Source: Panorpa germanica
Taxonomy: Eukaryota > Arthropoda > Insecta > Mecoptera > Panorpidae
Direction: 5' to 3'
NCBI GenBank assembly: GCA_963678705.1
Contig: OY783212.1
Location: forward strand, 6,076,001-6,140,000
Length of the DNA stretch: 64,000 bases
Below are positions 42,678-53,175 of the stretch, piece by piece. The position numbers and the translations under genes were made by a program. A model generated the notes under the pieces. It did no database searches, was not told the DNA's origin, and saw only the letters and a program-made list of their open reading frames with translations. Within the stretch, counting starts at the first letter, position 1; the number at the start of each line of letters is the position of its first letter.

Positions 42678-43573
42678 TGATTCATTTTTTATTTGTAATG
42701 TATTTTTGTAGATATTTATATTGTACATTTTAAAATAAAAAATACATATAAAAGTATATTCTTTATTGTGGTGAACTTGAAATAAAACATATTTTAAGTA
42801 TTAAAAATGTTTGTTTTATTAAGTTTTTTACACTAGTGATAACATAATAAATTAATAGCTTAAATTATACAAGGATTTTGTTTGATTATTACTTTTACTT
42901 AACATAGAATTTAACGTTAAGATATCAGTCTGATGTAAAACTGGAATTATTGATTGCTATTTAAAGTGAAATATCTTGATAATGTTTCATTGGTTTGTTC
43001 TAAATAAATTCAATATTCCATGTTTTAAATTAAAAATTAGATTAACTGTATATATATATTGCTTAATACAAAATTGTGTTTTTTAATATGATCCATATTC
43101 AAACGAAATCATAAGAACTGAAAAAGATTTCTAAAATTGGTTTCTCTTACGTATTTATTTTACCAAAGTAATAAATAGCTATATATACACACAAATATTA
43201 TATAAAAACAAAACCTTTTTATCCATATATTACATTTTTCTTTGTTAACAGTAGATTACGTCATTCATATTACACTAAAATAAGATACGATATGCACCAC
43301 CAAATATAAATATAAAAGATTGTTTTAAATGTTTTTGTAAAGATTTTATATTAAATTGACATGCTACAACAAAAATAAGATAATTGAGCAATTAAAAAAT
43401 AATAATGAAAAGTCGACGATTTCTTAGTTTTTATGCCATATTGGTCAAATATTTATATAAATATAAAAAAATTCAGTTCATTTAAATATTGAAAAATACT
43501 TCCTAAATTTGGAAAATAACATGGTCTTTTATATTTTAAAACTAAAAGCTAAGCATGTATCCGTTTTTTATTA
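42678..43573. other. Convergent intergenic region WFS1/LMAN2
   Basis: AT-rich 3' UTR sequence of two convergent genes. AATAAA at 42734 fits WFS1. On the minus strand AATAAA occurs two bases after the LMAN2 stop (43572-43567); longer 3' UTRs are also possible. Nothing else is seen. Confidence 0.5.
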
Positions 43574-45151
43574 TTAGTAAAATCGTTTTCGTTTAGTTTC
43601 TTTGTGTTTCTGGTAAAACATAATTCCAATTACAACACAAGCTATAAGAGCTATAGCTCCAACAAGCATTAAAAGGAAGATTTTCAAACCAGAAAGTCCC
43701 GATGGTTTCGGGTCTTCTTTATGATCTCGCGGAGATTCAAATAACAAAGCTGACGGAGATATCTTCGAACGATCTTCAGCACCAACCTAAATCAACAATG
43801 TAAAATAATTATAATTAAGTTTAATATATTCGGTAACGTTATGTTATGTAACAAATACGTACACTGCCAGACACATCCAGTTCAAAAAGCTTTATAGACA
43901 AAATATCATGATTATCTGATAAATCTCCGGTTGTAGCAGATGCACCAAAGTAATACCCTGTTGGAAGCTGAACTCCTTTAACAGTCAGGCAGGGTTTCCA
44001 TCCAGCTTTATTCTCAAAATCCGTTGAAACTGCATTCAAAAATAATTTCTTTTATTATAATAATTTGAAATAAATAACAATTTGAATAATCTTACTAACC
44101 TGTAAGAACATCATTTTCGTATCGAATCGCTATGTGACTATCATGATCTAAATCTCTAAATTTTGCTTCACAGCCCGCTAGTTGCGTGTGAGTACCGTCT
44201 CGATCGTGATCGTAGTGAAGAGTACCATTATTCACCATTGCACTAATGTATGGATGTTGATGCTATAATTAAATTAAGACACTAATTAATATCCGTAACT
44301 GATATCTGTATGGTTAAAGCCATTACAACGATCAAGTCTTACATTGTGTGGGCCATTATGGTTACTATATGTGTCCAATATAATGGCTAATCCACTGAAA
44401 TAGTCTATATTACCAAAAACTGGTCCACTTTGCATTCTTGTTTGAGCATACCAAATGGCCATTCCATCGCCATATAAATCTTTGCGTTTTCCGGACACTT
44501 TGAAGTTTACTTGTAACTCCCAATTTCTTGAATTGCATGGCTATATTAACATATTTATACATATCATACATTGTACAGATATAATTATTTAAGATATATT
44601 TACATACATGTATAAATATTCATGAGTGTAAAGTCTAGACAGCGTTGACAAATAGAATGAATCAATAAAACAATTAAGATTCACTAAACTTAATAGGACA
44701 AAAATAACAACTTAGTTACATTCTAATATAATTAAAAAGTAAATTTATTGCAGATTTGAAACACTTACAGCAGAATTCCAAATAGCACCACTTTTAGACT
44801 GTTGATCAGGTGTTATTCTTATATAATTGGATGTCACCATAGTGCTTCCCATAAAGTCCCAAAATGGTATAGACATTCCAGATCCTATCATATTAACACA
44901 TTATCCACTTAATAATGTAACTAAGTACTACAAATAACATTTTTTAACCTTGATGACGACGTTTATATTTAATTCTCACCTTGGTATGGCTTCATTAAAG
45001 TATGTTCTCTCTTCATATAATCTTTCGTATTCCATTCCCCATTGGTTTTTACAAATAATGAAATAAAAATTAGTGAATTTAATATAAATATAATTTTGTT
45101 AAAAAACATATTAGCTATTATAAATTTAAGACTGACAGTAAATGCCGACAT
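43574..45151 (-). CDS. LMAN2: L-type lectin, VIP36/VIPL (LMAN2) family
   Basis: These type I membrane lectins bind high-mannose glycans and carry glycoproteins between ER, ERGIC and cis-Golgi. Six minus-strand exons join in frame: 45151-44980, 44884-44769, 44540-44343, 44262-44100, 44029-43863 and 43786-43574, giving 342 residues (human VIP36 356). A hydrophobic signal region (about residues 19-36, IIFILNSLIFISLFV) precedes KREHTLMKPYQG, the family start of the lectin domain. PFWDFMGSTMVTSNYIRITP, YGDGMAIWY, GPVFG, LDTYSNHNG and GYYFGASATTGDLSDNHD are lectin-domain hallmarks, including the calcium-site Asp/Asn. One membrane helix (LKIFLLMLVGAIALIACVV) and the tail KRKRFY follow, like the KRFY end of VIP36. 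The upstream in-frame TTG at 45163 is not needed. VIP36 against VIPL cannot be decided; an insect often has one gene for both. Confidence 0.92.
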
Positions 45152-45634
45152 TTTTTTTTTCAAATGAAATGAAAGTAAAATTTATTGTAAATTGATTGGC
45201 AATGTGAAGTAAGCTTCTAGTTGACGCATTCGTTGATAAGGTGATGTAAAATTTATTATCTCATCGTCTCTGGTATATTCTTTTAAAGTAAATTTTAAAT
45301 TTGTTGACAACCCAGGTGAACTGCAGAACCATGAAGAACTGCTGTCAGCTGTCAAAATTGTTATTTTTGATAAATTTGTTCTTTTTGACGATATAGTTTT
45401 ATTAAAATATTATTACATATTTCATATTTTATATTTTATTCATATAACAATTTTAGGGTAACAATATGGTTTCTTTTTTGGAGCATATTTTGTTGGTTAT
45501 TTATGATACATAAATACATGACAAACTTATGATGTAAAAATATAATAAAAAACTGAATAAGATAATTTGGTAATTGTAAGAAAGAAGTTTTTACAGAAGA
45601 ACTTAACGCCGAGTTTTGCTTATTTTAATTAAAA
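45152..45634. promoter_or_regulatory. Divergent promoter region LMAN2/THAP gene
   Basis: 483 bp lie between the start codons of two divergent genes. AT-rich, with no core element that can be called reliably. Confidence 0.45.
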
Positions 45635-46799
45635 ATGCGCTGTGCATATGCAAATTGTAACAGTGATTCAAGATATAAACATAAGGAACATATGAAAGGT
45701 ATTTCATTTATTCCTTTTCCGAAACCAAAAATAAGTCTGCAACGGTGCAAGGCTTGGATTGCTTGCTGCGGCAGAAAAGAGAATGAGCTTAATATATCAA
45801 ACATAACAAAAAACTCATATGTTTGTTCAAAACATTTTAGACTTAGTATAGGGCCCACGTCGCAATTTCCAGATCCTATTCCATCTTCGCAGGCAAGGTT
45901 TAGTGATAGCTATAATTTTATATAGTTATAGTTGGGTACAAATTTATATTTGGAAAATTTTTCAGGACCATGGGAAATGTGTGTCTGATTGGAAACACCT
46001 TCCTAAAAGAGCAGTGACCCAAAGTACAGCCTTTGTGTCAATCCCATCCGACTTTGGAAAGCGTAATGTATCTATAAGTCTGGACAATTTCGAAACTACT
46101 GAAACATCTATACCACTATCGACTGACAACAATACGTATGTTGTGTTTGAAAACAGGTAATAGGTAGAACTATTTTAAGAAAACGTTGGGTTATATCATT
46201 CTTTTGTTGAACTTAGCAATGTTACCCAAAGGTCCCCTTTTTTCTGTAAAATATTGATTACCTATTGTTACAGTGGGAAATCGAACCTAACGTATTCACA
46301 AAATGTTATAGTACTAAGCGATGAAGATGATAATAATGTTCATTCTCCTAAGAATGAAAAAGTTATAAATATACCAGAAAATGAAGTCATTCCAAACCCT
46401 GATGTTACTGTATGGGCTGATGAGGATACTGAATCTCAACTTGATAATCATGAAGAATATTATAACGAGTACACGCAATGTGACTCGAATGATGTTCCCT
46501 TAAACAATTTTAATAATCGACAAGATATATATAAAACTCTTCCTGCTACAGAGCAGGAAAATTCAAAAACTAAATATAAAACTACTTGTGAACAATCTTC
46601 AAATAATTCCACAGACGCAATGCGGTCATTTTCTGAAATCCAAAATGTTTGTCAAATGAGAGGCTTTCATAAAATACGGTATGGTTTAGGGGCAGATAGA
46701 ATATTAGAAGACGGAACTCGTGTGCCCAGGCTTGTTTATAAGTGCGATAACTGTGGACAGGCGTATGAAGTCAAGAGTGACAATAACACTGCATTTTAA
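45635..46799 (+). CDS. THAP-domain protein
   Basis: THAP domains are C2CH zinc-dependent DNA-binding modules found in transcription regulators and P-element-type transposases. Three exons join in frame: 45635-45892, 45966-46156 and 46274-46799, giving 324 residues. The zinc ligands are C3, C8, C64 and H67 (MRCAYANC ... VCSKHF), with W41 in the conserved place. The first intron must use a GC donor (CAG|GCAAGG); the alternative GT five bases later leads to a stop. After the junction, LPKRAVTQSTAF sits where the AVPTIF box ends a THAP domain. The middle is acidic and low in complexity (VLSDEDDNNV), and the C-terminus has one CxxC (YKCDNCGQAYEV) that could be part of a half zinc knuckle. No transposase domain follows, so this is a host-type THAP gene rather than a P element. 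The specific orthologue is not recognised. Confidence 0.85.
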
Positions 46800-47461
46800 T
46801 ACAAAATACTCATATATAATATAAAATGTGTACCTAGTTATTGTATAACTAAATAAATATATGTATATTTAATGTTCTTACTATTTGTTTATTATATTTT
46901 TCATATGTCATAAAATACGAATTAAATGTTTAAAAGTAATGTAGTGGCAAAAATTATTTTAAAATATAAAATACAAATTTTTAAACCATTTATATAATAC
47001 ATAGGGCCTATTGCTGAACTCATAGTTATCGCAAATGTTAGTTAACGAAAAATAACATCAAATCATTCTGCCGGTTGTAGCAGGTACTGGATCGACCAAA
47101 TGATTTACTGGTATTACTCTTTAACTGACCATGTTAACTAACTTTTACGATAACTATGAGTTGAACACCCGCCTTTAGTATGTATATTTTAATTAAGCCT
47201 GAAAAAACTTAAAATAAATTTAGTATTGCGCCAAGACTGTATGCAACCTAAATAACACTTAGACAAATAATTGTATCTACGTTCCTATACGATTTTAATT
47301 GGTATCGTACAGTCATAATAAAAGTAATTACCATTCAATATCAGAAACTGAGCACGTTTAGTTATATGACTTGTGAATTTTACTCGACTTCTGTCATCGT
47401 CATTCTACAATTTTTAAAGTAATTTATTAATATAGCAGTTTATACGAGTCAAATATTTAAA
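46800..47461. other. Intergenic region THAP gene/PRDX3 with a MITE
   Basis: AATAAA at 46852-46857 probably ends the THAP transcript. A foldback MITE occupies 47004-47173. The remaining 290 bp up to ATG 47462 presumably hold the PRDX3 promoter. Confidence 0.55.
47004..47173. mobile_element. TIR MITE upstream of PRDX3
   Basis: Left arm GGGCCTATTGCTGAACTCAT and right arm (reverse-complemented) GGCGGGTGTTCAACTCATAG continue as AGTTATCG.AAA.GTTAGTTAAC on both sides, about 40 bp. The element is about 170 bp and non-coding. It lies about 290 bp before the PRDX3 start codon. Confidence 0.75.
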
Positions 47462-48860
47462 ATGGCATTATTTTCAAGAAATTTAGTAAAAACCGTGAGT
47501 GAATATATTAAATTCTTTTTCTTACTTATATCTGTTATATAAAAAATAAGGTTATATTTTAGTTTTTAGCAGCAACTACACGGTTAACACCACGATTATC
47601 TATATCTTCCCAATATTTTCAAACAGGTACATATTTTCATTATAAACACTTTAACATATATTTCTATTAATATTGTTATTAATTTTTGTAGATGTGCAAC
47701 TGCGTAGTCCAATTGGCCCTATTGTACAGAATCCTGCTCCGTATTTTGAAGGTACAGCTGTAGTTAATGGTGAATTCAAGGATATAAAATTAACTGATTT
47801 TGCTGGCAAATACCTTGTGCTGTTCTTCTATCCTCTGGATTTGTAAGCAAATTTATCCAACACCTATTTAACATTACCAAAATACAAGATTTATATCTTT
47901 AGTTTACGAAAATCTATTTTAGTACGTTTGTTTGCCCTACGGAACTAATAGCATTCAGTAATCGTATCGAAGACTTCAAAGCTGAAGGTGCCGAGGTTGT
48001 TGGATGCTCTACAGATTCACATTTCAGTCATCTTGCTTGGGTTAACACGCCAAGGAAGGTTAGTATTATATTTTTATGTTATATGTTGATATTATCGGAT
48101 TATTTTCGCTGTATAACTAGAGCTGCTCTTATTTTTAGGAAGGTGGACTTGGAGGTTTAGCCTACCCACTATTATCTGATTTCAATAAAAACATTGCACG
48201 AGAGTATAATGTATTGCTCCCAAAAGAAGGCATTGCTTTGAGAGGTTTATTTATTATTGATCCTCAGGTGAGATAATTATTCAGAATTCCAGCACCGTGA
48301 GTGATTTCCAAAATTTCCAAAAATTATAATTTTTTTTCATTTTTAATAGGGAATTTTGAGACAAATGTCTGTCAATGATTTACCTGTCGGACGTTCTGTT
48401 GATGAGACTTTGCGACTTATTCAAGCATTCAAATTTGTTGAAGCGCATGGTGAAGGTAAAATATTACCATATTAGTAAATCGATCGTCCAGTTCATTAAT
48501 GGGCATCTCCAAAAAATCGAAATATGAATTGTGAATTATATATATGTAAAATTGTATCTTCTATTTGATTCAACCAAACAAAATAATAATACAAATAAGC
48601 TTGTCGAATACCGAGGGAATACTTGTAACTCGAATATTGTTTTCGTCATTATCTCAATACTCAATATTCGGGGATGTCTTGCAAATGAACTGGATAGATA
48701 TGCAAGGGTGGCCCTAGATCTGGCAGGATCATGAAATGCATATAAATACAATTATGTCTTGTTTCTAGTTTGTCCTGCCAATTGGAATCCTGAGAAAAAT
48801 TCAAGAACTATTAAGCCCGACCCGAAAGGATCCAAAGAATATTTCAAAACCGTTACATAA
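47462..48860 (+). CDS. PRDX3: Mitochondrial 2-Cys peroxiredoxin 3
   Basis: This thioredoxin-dependent peroxidase reduces hydrogen peroxide in the mitochondrial matrix. Seven exons join in frame: 47462-47494, 47563-47626, 47692-47842, 47923-48058, 48139-48267, 48350-48455 and 48769-48860, giving 236 residues. The first 35-40 residues ([19 protein letters not shown]...) are basic and lack acids, as in a mitochondrial targeting peptide. The peroxidatic cysteine is C87 in DFTFVCPTE and the resolving cysteine is C208 in GEVCPANW. GGLG (130-133) and the C-terminal YF (231-232) are both present, the pair of motifs that makes eukaryotic 2-Cys peroxiredoxins sensitive to overoxidation. [11 protein letters not shown] and [16 protein letters not shown] match PRDX3. 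Intron 6 carries a MITE (48479-48697). Very secure. Confidence 0.95.
48479..48697. mobile_element. MITE of the 'CCAGTTCATTA' family in PRDX3 intron 6
   Basis: Left end CGATCGTCCAGTTCATTAAT then GGGCATCTCC; right end (reverse-complemented) ATCCAGTTCATTTGCAAGAC then ATCCCCGAA. Non-coding, about 219 bp. Copies or fragments occur at 4683 and 9478. Two overlapping open frames on opposite strands here are an effect of the symmetry. Confidence 0.7.
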
Positions 48861-49593
48861 ATTTGTTTATTACTAATTTATTGTATATCAGATAATTGAA
48901 AATACAAAACTCGAAAAATCGATGTAAAATCATAATATGGAAATTGTATAAATATGAAATTTATTATAAAAATTATGTTACATTAATCATAGAATAATTT
49001 TCTGTAGTAGACCTAATATTAAAGGAGAATTTAGATTTATTATACTTTACAATACAATAATTTGTTATACCAAATTGTATTTTTCTTCAACCTGAAACAC
49101 AAAGTTGCAGCTGTTGCAAAAGAGTAAAGCAAATTAATATCCAAAAGTGTTTATTGTTCATGAACTATAAGAAAATGTTTATAAAATATAAAACATGGCC
49201 CAAATGAGTCTTCCGTACAACTATTAAATTCCAATTAATATATAACAGATCATAATTGAGCACAAAAGAGTATATCCAATTAAATTTATATATTACAGAT
49301 TCATGTTATTATACAATACTTTTCTAAAAAACACATTCTTATTAGTAAATAATGGTAAATAAACTTAAATGTTAAATTAGTTAATAAAGCTTTTTAAATG
49401 GTTTTGAATATCCGACTATTTAAAGAGTGCCAACTGCGATCACTGATACAAAACTTACATGCGTTTTCCTATGCATTCCCGTGGCTAATAATCTAGTTAA
49501 ATGGTTGCTGTTGATAGTCATTAAACAGTCATTAAATCTCGTTAAATAATAACGTGAATAAAGTCAAACTAAAACTTTTTCAGAATAAAAACA
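48861..49593. other. Intergenic region PRDX3/MRPS18C
   Basis: AT-rich spacer with PRDX3 3' UTR and the MRPS18C promoter. I see no repeat or coding frame in it. Confidence 0.5.
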
Positions 49594-50085
49594 ATGTCTT
49601 TAAATTTGAGGAGAATGTTATTATCAAGATTAACATGTATGTATCAATGTAAACTATTTATTAATTCGTTATCCAAGTTTTTTTTTTAATTTTAAGGTTA
49701 TGTTTCAGGTCGACTTTTTTCTAAACCGGGTATTCTATCAAATATCTCATTTAAGGCTTTATCTACAAATGCTGATCCAGACCAACCAATAGATATGCCT
49801 AATCCATTTGAGAAAGAGAAAAGATTCTGTATTTTATGCAAGTTTAATATTCATCCTGATTATAAGAACGTAAAACTCTTATCGCAATTTCAAAGCCCTT
49901 ATACTGGTCGAATCTATGGAAAACATATAACTGGACTTTGTACAAATAAACAGGAGGAAGTTGAAAGAGAAATTAAAAAAGCTCAGAATGCTGGTTTAAT
50001 GAGCTATATGGTTAAAGATACAGCATTTTTAAAGGACCCTAAATTGTTTGATCCGGAACAACCAATTAGGCCACATCGATTTTAA
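49594..50085 (+). CDS. MRPS18C: Mitochondrial small-subunit ribosomal protein bS18m (S18C)
   Basis: This is a component of the mitochondrial 28S ribosomal subunit, the bS18 homologue. Two exons join in frame: 49594-49636 and 49709-50085, giving 139 residues (human 142). The N-terminus (MSLNLRRMLLSRLTCRLFSK) is basic and amphipathic, fitting a mitochondrial presequence. The S18 core is RFCILCKFNIHPDYKNVKLL, then QFQSPYTGRIYGKHITGLC with the Cys residues typical of the C isoform, which bind zinc or an iron-sulfur centre in mitoribosomes. The C-terminal half ends IKKAQNAGLMSYMVKDTAFL plus PIRPHRF. AATAAA is at 50121. It lies tail to tail with the SFR1-like gene, 134 bp apart. Confidence 0.93.
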
Positions 50086-50219
50086 GAAAAAGAATTAGTT
50101 TTAGTAGCATGTTTATTATAAATAAATATTTTGTTTTAATATATATATATATGTAACTTTAATTGTGTGTATATATATATATAAATAAATAATAGTTCAC
50201 AGCTTTAACAAAAGGCAAT

Positions 50220-50909
50220 TTATTCAATAAAGTCGTGATTAATTGGATCATATTGCACAAGTTCACAAGGGATATTGAGTGCTGTTAGCACATCTTCGAT
50301 AGTGGTTTGGCGTTCTGATTGGAGTTGAGTTCTCCATGATTCATGAAGATCTTCCAGGGCTTCTTTACAGCCTCGTCGCCAGACTAATATCATGTCATTT
50401 AATTCAGAAACATCTTTAAGTTCTTTCTTCTTTAATATATCCAACTTAATACGTTTTGTTTCTAAAGTTTTCTCCATTTGATTTATCATATCACATGTTA
50501 TTTTATTCTCCTCATCAGACGTCTGAAGATTTCTTTTAAGTTCATAAGAATTATAATCAGATGTACTACTAATAGAAATGACCTGAGATTTTTTTAAATT
50601 ACTATTGACTTGATCTCGTTTTTCTTCGATTTCATTCTTTTTCGGAGTTAGCATTTCTGGGATTGCAATTCTTTTTGGAAGTATTTCACCATCAGATTGA
50701 GAACGCTTTGGAGTTCCTGTATTATTTAGAAAAATGGGGCCTTCCTTTAAAGGTGAAGAGTTTTCCAAGCAAGGCACTTGAAAAGGTCTTTTCTTACGAC
50801 CTAACCCTACTCGACGACATGGAGTTAAAAATTTTGAAGATGACGGAGTTTTAGTTCCGTCCTGACTTTTTGGAGTACTTAAAGGTGATTCGTCAACTTT
50901 TAAATCCAT
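50220..50909 (-). CDS. SFR1: SFR1/Mei5-like homologous recombination factor
   Basis: SFR1 (Mei5) pairs with SWI5 and stimulates RAD51 filaments in recombinational repair. A single exon encodes 229 residues. The N-terminal half is disordered, basic and rich in SP/TP sites (LSTPKSQDG, KTPSSSKFLTPCRR, GTPKRSQ, LTPKK). A coiled coil follows (about 135-175: MINQMEKTLETKRIKLDILK). The end resembles the Mei5 C-terminal region: LNDMILVWRRGCKEALEDLH, then TIEDVLTALNIPCELVQYD. ATG at 50909 is chosen; the frame extends only three codons further to a TTG. The minus-strand AATAAA (50224-50219) overlaps the stop codon. The name rests on a modest C-terminal similarity; another small coiled-coil nuclear protein is possible. 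Confidence 0.7.
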   Translation of the reverse strand: MDLKVDESPLSTPKSQDGTKTPSSSKFLTPCRRVGLGRKKRPFQVPCLENSSPLKEGPIFLNNTGTPKRSQSDGEILPKRIAIPEMLTPKKNEIEEKRDQVNSNLKKSQVISISSTSDYNSYELKRNLQTSDEENKITCDMINQMEKTLETKRIKLDILKKKELKDVSELNDMILVWRRGCKEALEDLHESWRTQLQSERQTTIEDVLTALNIPCELVQYDPINHDFIE

Positions 50910-51469
50910 GTTTAACAAAAAAATGTCACATAATTATTATAACTAAATAACTACATATAATTATATATAACTTAAAGTTAAAAGAACGTATAACATAATA
51001 GACTAATATTTAAATAGTATTTTTAAAATAAGTTTAAGCGATGGCATTTGCAAAAAATCACTCACTATTAGGTTTTTATTAAAATGCCTATACTTTGATA
51101 TAATTATGATTCTCCATTGTTTTGCAATATGGTCAAAATACGGTTTTGTTGTTATTTTTTAGTTGACATTACTCAAGGTCAATGTCAGTCAGTGTACTGC
51201 AGTCATGCTAAAAACTATTTACAGATGTCTCTCGTGTCGTGTGCGTAAATGAAAATGTAAGGATAGAAATACGAACCATACAAACACAGTAAACTACACC
51301 ATATTTGAATGTGAACAATAAGCCCAAATAAGCCTTTTTCCGATGCTGAGTTATCACCGATAATCTATTGTTATGTTTGCAGTTTTTATGGTGTCGTATA
51401 TCGCTACCTAAGGAGTTTGTGATTATGATAAGTAAACGTAATCAATTAATCTTTAATAACTACTAAACT

Positions 51470-51520
51470 CGAGAAATATAACGCTGATCCGGAGATCGAA
51501 TCCAAAGACTAATGGGATCG
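51470..51520 (-). repeat. SINE-like fragment
   Basis: CGAGAAATATAACGCTGATC then CGGAGATCGAATCC parallels CGAGAAAATATAAATCTAGT and TCGGTGATCGAACCC at 63731-63765. On the minus strand it keeps GGATTCGATC, a Pol III B-box-like word. Confidence 0.4.
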
Positions 51521-51589
51521 TTACTTTAGTTCAAATCATACTTGAAACAATATAAACCGTATCAATCTAAGATGGAAAAGCACTGTCTC

Positions 51590-51710
51590 ACTAATTTTTT
51601 AATAATGTGTATAGAAACGAATTAGAGAGATAAATCTTGTTTATTTATATGGGCCTCTTTCAATCATGAGTCGCCTCTGAACTCTCATAATTTGAACTAT
51701 ACCTGTGTAC
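51590..51710 (+). repeat. Dispersed repeat R6, copy 2
   Basis: Matches 19266-19410 (GTGTATAGAAACGAATTAG; CATGAGTCGCCTCTGAACTC; TCATAATTTGAACTATA). Non-coding. Confidence 0.5.
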
Positions 51711-51925
51711 CTCATGTACCCATAAAAAAGATTACATAGCACTCCTAGTATGCGGTCATATGGGGTTGTCTGTGCCATGAAAATTGATTTATAGAAAATA
51801 TTTACAATAAAACACTCATTTCAATTTTAAAAAATTATGTATTTGAAAATTCGTATTTACTGTCAGAGACTAAACAAATATATTATTACTATTTGGTTTA
51901 GTAAACTTGCACATGCAGTCTAATA

Positions 51926-53175
51926 CTATAAGTTTTCTAAAAAGTCATACAGATCAGTTAAATTTGTATCTTCATAATTTGCATAATCTTCTGTATAGCA
52001 ATTCTGTATGTTGTGATTCAGAGTAAAATCATTGAGCTTTTTAATGGGCTCCATTATAATATTGTACTGTTTTTCCGATAATAAATGCATATAGCTTATA
52101 TTCTTTGCCACTAATAATTTATAATCTTCTGATAATGGGTACAAAATATTTCCAGAAACCGTTGGCTGAAAAAGCATTTTACGTATTAAATTTTAAGTTG
52201 TTACATTAAGAAATTAAATTGAATAGAGGATTTATACTTACAGATATTATATTATGATCAATTCCTAAATATGTTGTCATGCAAGTGGAAAGATCGGTTT
52301 CTTCTGCAGCAGGATCGTCTTTTAGTCTTATTTGTTGATCGATTATCTAAAAATGAAAATGAATTAAATCAATTAACTTACATTTAATTGAGAAAAAAGT
52401 TATATGCTAACCTGCGTGTCAAATACTCCATTTAATGATATTCCGTGCGTTTTACTTAGAAATTTACAGATCACTCGACAATCGTGCATAATTTTCTTCG
52501 GCCAATCTTCTTTTTCTAAAACTTGTTTAAGTTTTTCATCAATATGACCAATTGAATGCAAATCATATATATAAATTTTTGTAGGCGTTGATATAGTTAA
52601 TAAGTGAAAATTTGATAAATCTTCATTTGTTCCACATTCACCTTGTAGAGCAATATATGGATAACTTTTAAGATCTTCTATTGCATCTTTATATATGTCA
52701 TTAATTTTATCAATGTACACATAATTCTTTGCTGTGGTATCTATATCTGAATTTTCATTTTCAGAAATATTGATATCCTTTACTTTTTCTATAATTTCTT
52801 CATGCTTTTCTAATATTTGTAGTGCATTAATATCATTAGAAAAGTAATTTCTTTTGTCAGTTATATATATTTCTTTTCCATCATTTAATGTGTTTGTAAT
52901 GTTTTTTAATGTCAAACACGTTTTATTTGCATCCACTCCAACAACAGTTCCTCTTATTTTGCCATGATTTTGAGATTCTATTGAAACGATGCAATCTCTA
53001 ACCACATTTGTTAAAAAATCTGAACCTATAATTTAGTACAAAAACTGAATTAATTATTTATTAGTATTTACTGTAAAATAAATAACATTATTTGCAAGGA
53101 ATGTGTTCTGCAAGCTAAAACTGAGTATAAATATGATGTAGATTTAAAATCATTTTCGAAATACATACCAGCCAT
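51926..53175 (-). CDS. EXD1: EXD1-like piRNA-pathway exonuclease-domain protein
   Basis: EXD1 proteins combine an Lsm-like domain with a DEDD-type 3'-5' exonuclease fold and act in piRNA biogenesis, where studied members behave as inactive RNA-binding adaptors. Four minus-strand exons join in frame: 53175-53169, 53025-52412, 52346-52242 and 52165-51926, giving 321 residues. The first coding exon is only 7 nt (MAG). The Lsm-like part covers about residues 10-65 (GKIRGTVVGVDANKTCLTLK). The nuclease fold follows: YPYIALQGECG (128-134), KIYIYDL, DWPKKIMHDCRVICKFLSK and LNGVFDTQ (about 200-207). At the first DxE motif position 130 is Q, not D; E132, D184 and D205 remain. The C-terminal LYPLSEDYKLLVAKNISYMH matches the EXD1 helix after the nuclease domain. 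It is divergent to the first ZAD-ZNF gene. The family is quite secure; activity is inferred absent. Confidence 0.82.

Larger units (their letters stand above)
50910..51925. other. Intergenic region SFR1-like/EXD1
   Basis: About 1 kb. The left part is the presumed SFR1 promoter. 51470-51710 holds repeat sequence: a SINE-like segment (51470-51520) and repeat R6 (51590-51710). The rest is unremarkable. Confidence 0.55.

Noticed and set aside
45893-45902. GT donor at 45898 for THAP intron 1
   Set aside because: It shifts the frame and gives a stop 17 codons into the next exon; the GC donor five bases upstream keeps frame and restores the domain end.
48531-48751. Overlapping frames on both strands in PRDX3 intron 6
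   Set aside because: Explained by the MITE; PRDX3 continues GE|VCPANW across this intron.
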